A stretch of 15,854 nt of DNA, from contig CAJPTV010000050.1 in NCBI GenBank assembly GCA_905373665.1, positions 1 through 15,854 on the forward strand, in the 5' to 3' direction. This DNA is from Bacteroidia bacterium (GTDB taxonomy: Bacteria; Bacteroidota; Bacteroidia; Bacteroidales; CAJPTX01). The notes under the pieces are model-generated. The model was not told the DNA's origin. It searched no databases and saw nothing but the letters and a program-made list of their open reading frames with translations. Below, one piece after another: positions 1 to 6,874 of this stretch. The translations under genes and the position numbers were made by a program. How positions within the stretch are numbered: position 1 is the first letter of the stretch; every line of letters starts with the position of its first letter.

Positions 1-24
1 TTCGGCAAGGTTGCGATAGTCCAT
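1..24 (-). CDS. Start of an unidentified leftward gene (first 8 codons only)
   Basis: An ATG read on the minus strand from position 24 opens MDYRNLAE and runs off the window edge. A purine-rich GGAGAG (29-34) lies 4 bases upstream of the ATG and would serve as a ribosome binding site. A near-consensus Bacteroidota -7 box lies further upstream, so this looks like a real start. Eight residues are too few to name the product. The string resembles the start of some long-form glutamate-tRNA ligases, but this is only a weak impression. Confidence 0.4.
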
Positions 25-46
25 TTTTCTCTCCTTTTTGCGTGGG

Positions 47-54
47 TAAAGGTA
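47..54 (-). promoter_or_regulatory. Possible -7 promoter box for the left-edge gene
   Basis: Read on the minus strand the bases are TACCTTTA, matching the Bacteroidota -7 consensus TAnnTTTG except at the last base. It would start transcription about 17 bases before the ATG at 24. No clear -33 TTTG is visible. The queE gene ends at 168, so this would be an independent start after the long operon. Confidence 0.35.
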
Positions 55-167
55 GAATTATCTCCCGAGCGCGGTCCTAAGGGCGGACGACCCGTGAATC
101 CTCGCGCTGGACGGGCGGGGGTGGAGGAGAGGCGGAAGCGACAAGCGGTGTTAGGATTGGGACGCTA

Positions 168-953
168 TTACACCCCCACCCGATTGCCCCAGAGCATGAT
201 CTGCAAACGCGGGGCAAAGCGAAAGCCATGACGAAGACAAAGCTCTAGGGTAGGCGGCGTCGTCCGCGCAAGCGCCTCTTGCGTTGCCCCCAAAGGCATA
301 AGCATCACCACATCGGTCGGGCGAAGACGGAGCGGCGCAAGGAAACGTAACAAGGGCGCTTCATCGGTTCGTTGCCCAATAACAAATTTCAACTGCACCT
401 GTGCCGAGGGCGGCACTGCCCCCAACCACTGATTGATCACCGCAACATAGTCCGCTTCACTGCGCTCGTACGCAGGTAAGAAATGCGGGTAAAGCTTTGG
501 GGAAAAACTCCATAAGTCAATATAGGGCAACAGCTCTGGCGCAAAACACGAGCCATTACTCTCGATCGTCACGTGCATCCGAAGCGGACGGAGTTGCGCT
601 AGGAACTCCACCAACGCCTCGGCTTGTAAGAGCGGCTCACCCCCCGTTACGACCAAATGGCGAATCTGACCGCGGTGCGACGCTATTTTTTCCACGAGCG
701 ACGCTGAAGTAACAAGGCTACTGTTTTGGACTCCCAACGCATGGGGCGTATCGCAAGCAATCCGCTCGCCCGAAGGGGCTGTCCACCGACAAGACATATT
801 ACACCCAGAAAGGCGCAAAAACAGGCTAGGAACGCCTGCTAAGAGCCCCTCCCCTTGTATTGTACCAGCAAGGGGGAGTTCTAGCGTTGTTTGCCCGTTA
901 GAAGTGCAAGGAATGGGAAACAGTCCCTCGGGGGACAAGCGGAGCAGCGACAT
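168..953 (-). CDS. queE: 7-carboxy-7-deazaguanine synthase (radical SAM), QueE
   Basis: QueE turns 6-carboxytetrahydropterin into 7-carboxy-7-deazaguanine, the ring-contraction step on the way to preQ0 and queuosine. The protein has 261 residues. It shows the family's GTIQGEG segment (30-36), which follows a longer than usual N-terminus, then the radical-SAM cluster cysteines, and GGEPLLQ, the SAM-binding GGEP motif, near residue 104. The cysteines are C51, C55 and C67, so the spacing is CX3CX11C instead of the common CX3CX2C. The third cysteine still begins the typical CDTP string. I recall similar insertions in other Bacteroidota QueE proteins, and the Burkholderia multivorans enzyme also has a modified motif, so I take it as functional. 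It is the last gene of the operon, 6 bp after queC, and the ATG at 953 is the only start that keeps the full N-terminus. Confidence 0.9.
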   Translation of the reverse strand: MSLLRLSPEGLFPIPCTSNGQTTLELPLAGTIQGEGLLAGVPSLFLRLSGCNMSCRWTAPSGERIACDTPHALGVQNSSLVTSASLVEKIASHRGQIRHLVVTGGEPLLQAEALVEFLAQLRPLRMHVTIESNGSCFAPELLPYIDLWSFSPKLYPHFLPAYERSEADYVAVINQWLGAVPPSAQVQLKFVIGQRTDEAPLLRFLAPLRLRPTDVVMLMPLGATQEALARTTPPTLELCLRHGFRFAPRLQIMLWGNRVGV

Positions 954-959
954 CGGTGG

Positions 960-1628
960 TTACAGCAACGGGTCTTCCACGCCCGCCATCGCAAAAGCGC
1001 GTGCCCGTAACAGGCAGCTATCGCAGACGCCACAAGGGTGGTCGCCCCCGTGGTAACACGACCAAGTATGCGCATAGTCAACCCCGAGGCTCACCCCAAG
1101 GGCTATCTCTTCGGCTTTGGTCTTGTGAAGGAAAGGCGCACGTATCTCCATCGGGCGTCCCGCCGTCAGCCGTCGCTCCGTCCCCTCGTTTATCGCACGC
1201 TCCATTGCCTCAACAAAGGCAGCACGACAGTCCACATAGCCCGAATAGTCTGCCTCGCTCACGCCAATGTAAATATAACGCGCCCCCACACTTTCGGCAA
1301 TTGACGCCGCTATTGATAGAAAAACCATGTTGCGTGCAGGGACGTAGGTGTTGGGGGTCGTGGTACGCTCGAGGTTGCCCTCCTCTATCATTTTCGCCTC
1401 GTTGGTCAGAGCAGACGTGTCCCAAGCGGTGAAGGAGAGGTCTACCTCATAATGCTTTTTTACTCCAAGGTGCGCTGCGTGCCAACGTGCACAGAGCAGT
1501 TCACGGTCGTGAAGCTGCCCATAGAGAAACGAAAGGGCATAGAGTTCATACCCTTCGCGGTGTGCCAAATAGAGCGCCGTGGTCGAATCCAGACCGCCCG
1601 AAAGCAAGACTACCGCCTTTTCAGCCAT
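960..1628 (-). CDS. queC: 7-cyano-7-deazaguanine (preQ0) synthase QueC
   Basis: QueC makes preQ0 from 7-carboxy-7-deazaguanine with ATP and ammonia, directly after the QueE step. The 222-residue protein has the PP-loop SGGLDS at residues 10-15, which binds ATP. Near the C-terminus four cysteines, C191, C199, C202 and C205, form the zinc site (CX7CX2CX2C). The length is normal for the family. Its ATG abuts the TAG of recN with no base between them, so translation is probably coupled to recN. The queE gene follows after 6 bp. The other queuosine-pathway genes (queD, queF, tgt) are not in the window, and no preQ1 riboswitch is visible because queC has no leader of its own. Confidence 0.95.
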   Translation of the reverse strand: MAEKAVVLLSGGLDSTTALYLAHREGYELYALSFLYGQLHDRELLCARWHAAHLGVKKHYEVDLSFTAWDTSALTNEAKMIEEGNLERTTTPNTYVPARNMVFLSIAASIAESVGARYIYIGVSEADYSGYVDCRAAFVEAMERAINEGTERRLTAGRPMEIRAPFLHKTKAEEIALGVSLGVDYAHTWSCYHGGDHPCGVCDSCLLRARAFAMAGVEDPLL

Positions 1629-3299
1629 CTAGTGTTGTGCGTTACGCAGCAGTTCGCGTGCATTCTCTAACGAGGCATCGGTTACCGCTTCGCCACTGAG
1701 GAGTTTCGCAAGCTCTTGCACACGCTCCTCCTCGGTCAAGAGGCGGATGTTTGAGACGGTCTCGCCCTGCTCCGTATGGGCTTTATAGACAAAGAAATGG
1801 TGGGTGCCGTGGGCTGCTATTTGCGGTAAGTGGGTAATGTTGAGGATTTGCCGATCCGCTGCCATCCGTTCTAACATTACGCCCATTTGCGCCGCCACTG
1901 CGCCCGAGACGCCCGTATCAATCTCATCAAAGATAATGGTAGGTAACCCCTGTGCGTGTGCCATTATCGCCTTGAGGCTCAGCATGACACGCGCCATCTC
2001 CCCGCCAGAGGCGATGCGCGCCAAGGGCTGCGGCGTAAGCTGCTGTGCTGCGGCAAAACGGAACTCGATCAGCTCTGCGCCACTCGGGGTAAGCGTCTCC
2101 TGTGGGACGAGCTCTACGACGAACTTCGCCTCGGGGATGCCCAGCTTGCGGAGACTCTCCTCTATCTCTTGGGCGAGTTGTGGCGCTGCCGCTTGCCGCT
2201 TTTGGGTCAGTTGCTCAGCTAAGTCGCGCAGGTCTTTCTCTACGCTGGCGAGCTGTGCTCGTAGTTCCTCTAGCTCAAAGTCAAAACCATCGAGGTGCGA
2301 AAGAGCCTCCTCGGTGGATGCGGCAAGCGCTATCAGCTCTTCACTATCCTTGCAATGATATTTCTTTTGCAAACGAAGCAGCAACGCAAGACGCTCCTCG
2401 ACAGCCTCCAGCTCGTGACTATCTTCGGGGAAGTCCTTAAGTTCATTGGCCATCTCCTGCGCAAGGTCGTGCAGTTCGACGGTGACCCCTTCCAAGCGTT
2501 CCACCAATGCCGCAGCATGGGGATGAAAGGTGCTCACCTTAGCGAACTTGCTACGAGCCTCTTTCAATGTTGCCAAGAGTGCCCCGTCATTGTCGCCCTC
2601 TAGTGCCGTAAGCCCTTCGCCGTAAGCTAGGGCAAGTTCCTCGGCGTGTGCAAGGGTGCGCTGACGCTCCTCAAGCTGTTCCACCTCGCCCGACTGGAGC
2701 TTGGCAGCCTTAAGTTCCTCAAGCCGTTCGGTAAGGGTTTCTCGCTCGCGCTGCAACTGTTCGTGCTCGCGCACCTTCGTGGCAATCGCCTGCTGTAGTG
2801 CCGTCCAACGGACGTACCACGTGCCATAATCGGTCAGCAGCTTGGCGTTATCAGCAAAGGAGTCTAAGACCTCCCCTTGGAAGGGGGCATCTTGTAGCAC
2901 AAGGTTCGCATGTTGCGAATGAATATCTATCAGGCGCTCGCCCACGGTCTTGAGCTGCGCAAGGGTTACTGGCGTATCGTTGATAAAGGCGCGTGACTTC
3001 CCTGAGGTGGCAACTTGGCGACGGACGATCAGCTCGTCAGCATATTCCAAGTCTTCGCACTCAAAGAGCGCCTCAAGCCCGTAGCCGCGCACGTCAAACG
3101 TAGCTTCGACGATACACTGTTCCGCCCCCTGCTTGATGGCAGCGCTATCTGCCCTTGCCCCAAGGATAAGCCCGAGCGCCCCGAGCAAGATAGACTTCCC
3201 TGCCCCCGTCTCGCCCGTAATGATGTTAAAGCCCGGGAAGAGGTCAAGGTCAAGGTGCTCAATAAGGACGTACTGCTGGATATGAAGATGCCGAAGCAT
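1629..3299 (-). CDS. recN: DNA repair ATPase RecN
   Basis: RecN is an SMC-like ATPase that acts at DNA double-strand breaks together with RecA. The protein has 556 residues, the normal length. The N-terminal half-domain carries Walker A GETGAGKS (29-36). The centre, roughly residues 150-370, is rich in Glu, Leu, Arg and Gln and is expected to form the coiled-coil arms. The C-terminal half-domain has the ABC signature SGGEMARVML from residue 431, Walker B TIIFDEIDTG around 454-463, and the switch histidine in ITHLPQIAAHG (from about 488). It lies between the DUF4835 gene (8-bp gap) and queC (no gap). No LexA-type box is visible before it, so its expression probably follows the operon rather than a separate SOS promoter. 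Confidence 0.96.
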   Translation of the reverse strand: MLRHLHIQQYVLIEHLDLDLFPGFNIITGETGAGKSILLGALGLILGARADSAAIKQGAEQCIVEATFDVRGYGLEALFECEDLEYADELIVRRQVATSGKSRAFINDTPVTLAQLKTVGERLIDIHSQHANLVLQDAPFQGEVLDSFADNAKLLTDYGTWYVRWTALQQAIATKVREHEQLQRERETLTERLEELKAAKLQSGEVEQLEERQRTLAHAEELALAYGEGLTALEGDNDGALLATLKEARSKFAKVSTFHPHAAALVERLEGVTVELHDLAQEMANELKDFPEDSHELEAVEERLALLLRLQKKYHCKDSEELIALAASTEEALSHLDGFDFELEELRAQLASVEKDLRDLAEQLTQKRQAAAPQLAQEIEESLRKLGIPEAKFVVELVPQETLTPSGAELIEFRFAAAQQLTPQPLARIASGGEMARVMLSLKAIMAHAQGLPTIIFDEIDTGVSGAVAAQMGVMLERMAADRQILNITHLPQIAAHGTHHFFVYKAHTEQGETVSNIRLLTEEERVQELAKLLSGEAVTDASLENARELLRNAQH

Positions 3300-3307
3300 G
3301 TAGCTCT

Positions 3308-4234
3308 CTAATTGGTATCGTGTTGTTTGAGGAGGTTTTGGTACTGCTGTGCATTTTGCCGGTCGAGGTCGACGAGGATGTTGACCGCCTTCGCCTTTTC
3401 GCTTGCAGGCGACTTCGAGAAGACCCCAAGGAGCTCCTCCCGCTTCGCTTCAAGAAAGAGCTGAATGGCGAGCATATCCGCATCAGGGCGCGCACGGTAG
3501 ACCTTCTGCACCTCGCCGATGGCCTGTAAGATAGCCTCTCGCCCCTCGGGGATCTTATCAACCATGATGTCTAACCCGCGACGGTGGTAGGTATACATAG
3601 CGCGGCGTAGTCCACGATACTTGTCGTTCATCATGTTCTCTACCATCCAGTAACGGTTCTTTTTCGAGCTCTCGTAAGCTTTCCACCCCTTCTCAACGGC
3701 GTTCTGTGCATTGTTTACCACCTGCTGTGCCTTTTCAAAATACTCCGTCCCGCCGAGGGGGGAAAAGGTGTCGTAATCGTAACCGAGAATCATGTAGACG
3801 TAGAAGGCGAGGATGGCGGTAAGGTTGTTCTGGTGTGCCGCCTCGTTAAACTCCAGCTTCTCGTTCTCGATGTAGGTGAACTGAATGTTCTGGTCTAGGA
3901 AATTGATCACAGGGGAATGGTACGACGAGCCAAAGATGGGGCGACGCAGCTGGAGGTTCATCGTCCCCTTATACTCGTCGCCGCTCTGTTCGTTGAGGGT
4001 AAGGATAAGCGTACACTCGATGCGCTCGTTCTCGGCAAACTTATGCGCAGTCCACGGAGTATTGTTCAAGAACTCGTAGACCGAGGTCTGCAGCGTGTTA
4101 AAGACGTTGCGGTTCGTCCCCTGCAACTTCTGCGAGTTCAGTTGAAACGAACACTTCAACTCCTGCGCACGTACGCCCCATACACCCAAAAAGAAGACGA
4201 ATAGGGCTAAGAGTAGAGCTTGCCGATGGTTCAT
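3308..4234 (-). CDS. Secreted DUF4835 family protein, function unknown
   Basis: This 308-residue protein begins with a signal peptide: a hydrophobic run at residues 6-21 is followed by VRAQ, with likely cleavage after A23 or Q24. There is no lipobox, so it is probably periplasmic. It fits the Bacteroidota family DUF4835, with conserved-looking stretches such as ERIECTLILTL, RPIFGSSYHSPVINFLDQ and AFYVYMILGYDYDTFSPLGG. No catalytic motif is apparent. Its ATG overlaps the coaBC stop by 4 bases (ATGA), which points to translational coupling, and recN follows 8 bp later. The BamD operon context hints at an envelope role, but that is inference; the function is not known to me. Confidence 0.85.
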   Translation of the reverse strand: MNHRQALLLALFVFFLGVWGVRAQELKCSFQLNSQKLQGTNRNVFNTLQTSVYEFLNNTPWTAHKFAENERIECTLILTLNEQSGDEYKGTMNLQLRRPIFGSSYHSPVINFLDQNIQFTYIENEKLEFNEAAHQNNLTAILAFYVYMILGYDYDTFSPLGGTEYFEKAQQVVNNAQNAVEKGWKAYESSKKNRYWMVENMMNDKYRGLRRAMYTYHRRGLDIMVDKIPEGREAILQAIGEVQKVYRARPDADMLAIQLFLEAKREELLGVFSKSPASEKAKAVNILVDLDRQNAQQYQNLLKQHDTN

Positions 4235-5493
4235 GCTTTGCTTTCTTCGTTTTTCGCATCGCGCGTTTCACCTCGAAGCAACTTCGCCACACTCTCTGCG
4301 ATAGCCGCCCCGAGGGCACTTTTCTGCTCTAGGGGACGCTCCTCTACCCGCCCGTCGGCATAGAGGAAGGTTGCCCTATTGGTCGGGGTGCAGAAGCCAG
4401 CGTCGGGGTCAGCCAGCGTGTTAAGTACACACACGTCCATGTTCTTGGCGTGGAGCTTACGGAAGCCATTCTCTAACCCCGTCCCCGTTTCAAGGGCAAA
4501 CCCTACGAGCTTCTGTTCCGCTCTCTTTTGTCCGCCCAAGAGGCGCGCGATGTCGGGGTTGGAGACTAAGGTGAGTTCCAATGTCCCCTCGCGGTGCGGT
4601 ATCTTATGTTCAGAACGCGCAGCTGGGCGATAATCTGCCACGGCGGCTGCCATGACCGCTGCGGACATATCAGGCCATAAGCGTTGACAGATGTCAGCCA
4701 TCTCTATGGCGCTTACGACGTCGTGCCGCTTTATTGCGTGCAACGAAAGGGGGTAGAACTCCGAGGGACCGGCAACATACTCTACCGATGCGCCCATAAA
4801 GGCAAGGGCATTGGCTATGGCAGCGCCCATCCGTCCACTGGAGTGATTGGAGATAAAGCGTACGGGGTCGATGTCCTCGCGCGTCGGACCTGCAGTCACC
4901 AAGATACGATGCCCCTGCAGGGACGGCGCTTCGCCTAAAGCGGAAAAAGCGCCATGGTTCAACACAACGTGGAGGATATCCTCTGGTTCTGCCATTCGCC
5001 CCTTCCCTTCGAGCCCCGATGCAAGAAAGCCTTCGGCAGGGTCTATGAGCACCGCCCCCAATTGCGCCAACTTAGCGAGGTTCTCTTGCGAGGCAGGGTG
5101 TTTATACATCTCACAGTCCATGGCGGGGGCGACGAAGGTCTTTCCGCGCATAGAGAGGTAGGTCGTGAGTAGGAGGTTATCTGCCACCCCGTGCACCATC
5201 TTAGCGATAGTGTTGGCCGTAGCGGGAGCAACGACAAACGCATCTGCCCACTCGCCCAAGGCGATATGGCTATTCCACGCCCCGTTCTCTGGGTCAAATC
5301 CGTCAATATAAACGGGGTGTTGGGAGAGCGTTGCAAGCGTCAGTGGGGTGATAAACTGTTTCGCCGTGGGGGTCATCACCACACGTACCTCACACCCGCT
5401 TTTGACAAAAAGCCGCACGAGCGTCGCCGTCTTATAGGCGGCAATGCCTCCGGTAACGCCGATAAGGATATGTTTGGGGTATGGCATCACCAT
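4231..5493 (-). CDS. coaBC: Bifunctional phosphopantothenoylcysteine synthetase/decarboxylase CoaBC
   Basis: CoaBC performs two steps of coenzyme A synthesis: joining cysteine to 4'-phosphopantothenate, then decarboxylation to 4'-phosphopantetheine. The 420-residue protein has both domains. The N-terminal flavoprotein (CoaC) domain shows GVTGGIAAYK at 12-21, the catalytic histidine H76 (SHIAL), the PAM motif at 123-125 and the substrate clamp LASGLEGKGRM at 157-167. In the clamp S159 replaces the cysteine of E. coli (Cys158), and D126 replaces the asparagine of PAMN. The C-terminal CoaB domain shows VTAGPTREDIDPVRF (199-213), SNHSSG (215-220), AAVADY (283-288) and K297. The omega-like gene ends 8 bp upstream, and DUF4835 overlaps the end by 4 bp. 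M3 is an alternative start. Confidence 0.96.
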   Translation of the reverse strand: MVMPYPKHILIGVTGGIAAYKTATLVRLFVKSGCEVRVVMTPTAKQFITPLTLATLSQHPVYIDGFDPENGAWNSHIALGEWADAFVVAPATANTIAKMVHGVADNLLLTTYLSMRGKTFVAPAMDCEMYKHPASQENLAKLAQLGAVLIDPAEGFLASGLEGKGRMAEPEDILHVVLNHGAFSALGEAPSLQGHRILVTAGPTREDIDPVRFISNHSSGRMGAAIANALAFMGASVEYVAGPSEFYPLSLHAIKRHDVVSAIEMADICQRLWPDMSAAVMAAAVADYRPAARSEHKIPHREGTLELTLVSNPDIARLLGGQKRAEQKLVGFALETGTGLENGFRKLHAKNMDVCVLNTLADPDAGFCTPTNRATFLYADGRVEERPLEQKSALGAAIAESVAKLLRGETRDAKNEESKA

Positions 5494-5501
5494 GCCATGA
5501 G

Positions 5502-5912
5502 CTAGAGCGAGGGCGTCGCAGCCTCGTCTAAAACGAGCTCTTGCGTCTCGGGCTGTGCGAGTTCATCTTCGCTTACCTCGACAATCGAGAGACGCCCCGT
5601 CACGTACTCCTGTGTAGCAAGGAGCACGGGCTTAGGAAGTCGCTCGTAGGTACGGCTGAGCTCGATCTGCTCCTCGTTACGGAACTCCTCTTTCTCGGGA
5701 TTGTCTTCGGTATAGGAGACCGCGATGAGTTGGTCATTCAGCTCGTGCTTGAGCTCTTGGCTAATCTGGTCGGCACGCTTGGCGATAGCCACTGTGGTCG
5801 CGTAAATGTTGTTGATGGGGAGCGCCTTTGCCAAGTCCATCACGTTCTGGGTGCGGGTGTCGGCAGGAGCGCCAATTCGGCGGTATGCTTGGAGCTTTTC
5901 CATGGATTCCAT
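5502..5912 (-). CDS. rpoZ: RNA polymerase omega-like subunit (Rpb6/RpoZ family)
   Basis: This 136-residue protein matches the Bacteroidota omega-type subunit, a small RNA polymerase assembly factor that binds the beta-prime chain. The core reads NNIYATTVAIAKRADQISQE at residues 34-53, like the omega/Rpb6 helix with its conserved ARRANQI-type motif. It continues with EQIELSRTYERLPKPVLLATQEY, typical of the phylum's version. The tail after about residue 110 is acidic and low in complexity, and makes it longer than the usual protein of about 110 residues. It lies between bamD (25-bp gap) and coaBC (8-bp gap), the common order in Bacteroidota. MESM offers two possible starts, M1 and M4. Confidence 0.85.
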   Translation of the reverse strand: MESMEKLQAYRRIGAPADTRTQNVMDLAKALPINNIYATTVAIAKRADQISQELKHELNDQLIAVSYTEDNPEKEEFRNEEQIELSRTYERLPKPVLLATQEYVTGRLSIVEVSEDELAQPETQELVLDEAATPSL

Positions 5913-5937
5913 AGTCGTATCTACTCTCTAGTGTCGA

Positions 5938-6765
5938 TTAACGAAGCGGTTCGGGGATCAAAGACATATCGGGCGTGTACCCGAGGTATTTCATCGAAGC
6001 GAGGTAATAGCCGAGCACCTCCTTTGCATTACGCGCCGTGGGAAACTCGCTGATGTAGGAGAGCGACTCGTCGACGGTCTGTTGGTAACGTTCGCGGCGC
6101 TTGCTCTCGACGCTATTGAGGGCATAGAGGTAGTTGCTCTTAACGAGCAGGAAATACTCCTCTTCGCGGTAGGGGGAAACGGGGTATTTCTCCAAGGCGC
6201 GTTTGAAGGCGGTAACGGCAGCCTTGTACATATCCATCTTGTAGTAGAGGCGTGCTGCCTCAAATTCCTTACGGAGCAGCTTCTCGTAGAGGGTCTTCAG
6301 GTACTTGTCTGCCTCATGGACGAGCTCACTCTTCGGGTAAGCCTGCTTAAAGGCATTGAAGCCCTCGATGGCTTTGTAGGTATAATCTTGGTCTAGGGCA
6401 GGGCGTGGCGACACGAGATAGTTGCAATAAGCAGTGTTATACGTAGCCTCCTCGACAAATGGGCTGCGGGGGTAGTTCGTTGCCAGCTGTTCAAAGCCAT
6501 AACCAGCAAGCCCGTAATCGCCTTCGTTGAAATAGCACTTTGCAAGGTAGTAATGCACGGTATCCGCACGCTGCGTGGCGCGTGTCATGGGCAAGACGCG
6601 CTCGAGCAGCTCCCGAGCTTTGGTAAACTTCCCCTTTTCGTAAAACTGCATCGCAGCAGCATACTGCCGTTCGGTATCCGTGCTTTTGAGTAACTTCTCA
6701 TAGCTGTTACAGCCCGTAAGATAGAACACGCAGCAAAGCGCAATAACGCCAATTACCCCCCTCAT
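5938..6765 (-). CDS. bamD: Outer membrane assembly lipoprotein BamD (YfiO)
   Basis: BamD is the lipoprotein partner of BamA in the complex that inserts beta-barrel proteins into the outer membrane. The 275-residue protein starts with a lipoprotein signal peptide: a hydrophobic stretch at 4-15, then LTGC with C19 as the lipidated cysteine. The rest is built of tetratricopeptide-like helices, for example YAAAMQFYEKGKFTKARELLERVLP, then DTVHYYLAKCYFNEGDYGLAGYGFEQL and MYKAAVTAFKRALEKYP. This is the BamD layout and length. It is the first gene of the seven-gene leftward operon, and a -7 box lies 35 bp upstream. The Cys after the lipobox is followed by N, so outer-membrane sorting is plausible. 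Confidence 0.93.
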   Translation of the reverse strand: MRGVIGVIALCCVFYLTGCNSYEKLLKSTDTERQYAAAMQFYEKGKFTKARELLERVLPMTRATQRADTVHYYLAKCYFNEGDYGLAGYGFEQLATNYPRSPFVEEATYNTAYCNYLVSPRPALDQDYTYKAIEGFNAFKQAYPKSELVHEADKYLKTLYEKLLRKEFEAARLYYKMDMYKAAVTAFKRALEKYPVSPYREEEYFLLVKSNYLYALNSVESKRRERYQQTVDESLSYISEFPTARNAKEVLGYYLASMKYLGYTPDMSLIPEPLR

Positions 6766-6800
6766 TTAGTACAGTGTATATAATACAGACATACTACGCG

Positions 6801-6808
6801 CAAAGGTA
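6801..6808 (-). promoter_or_regulatory. -7 promoter box of the bamD-queE operon
   Basis: Read on the minus strand the bases are TACCTTTG, a full match to the Bacteroidota -7 consensus TAnnTTTG. The inferred transcription start is near 6796, leaving a leader of about 30 bases before the bamD ATG at 6765. No clear -33 TTTG is present at the expected distance; that region is occupied by the palindrome at 6811-6838. It is the only good promoter candidate I see for the seven genes downstream. Confidence 0.65.
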
Positions 6809-6810
6809 AG

Positions 6811-6838
6811 CATTTATTACATCGCACAGTAATAAATG
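6811..6838. promoter_or_regulatory. Perfect 10-bp inverted repeat over the bamD promoter (possible operator)
   Basis: The arms CATTTATTAC (6811-6820) and GTAATAAATG (6829-6838) are exact inverted copies around the 8-base spacer ATCGCACA. The repeat begins two bases upstream of the -7 box and covers about -15 to -42 relative to the inferred bamD start. A regulator bound there would block or reshape the promoter. It also lies 37 bp after the end of the Crp/Fnr gene, so it could be a weak AT-rich hairpin ending that transcript, but no T-run follows it. Confidence 0.55.
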
Positions 6839-6874
6839 TTTAGCCGCACCCGCACAGCGTGTGCAAGCGCACCT

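Noticed and set aside
61..167. GC-rich spacer after queE with CCCGT/ACGGG and GTCC/GGAC pairs, considered as a terminator or small RNA
   Set aside because: The stems are short (4-5 bp) with long loops, and there is no T-run on either strand. Nothing here could be supported.
956..1432. A 158-codon plus-strand frame opposite queC
   Set aside because: It is Pro/Arg/Ser-rich, with no domain, and overlaps the complete QueC reading on the other strand.
1804..2358. A 184-codon open frame on the plus strand opposite recN
   Set aside because: Its product is a Ser/Ala/Cys-rich shadow of the recN coiled coil. recN is complete and well conserved on the other strand, and there is no promoter or start signal here.
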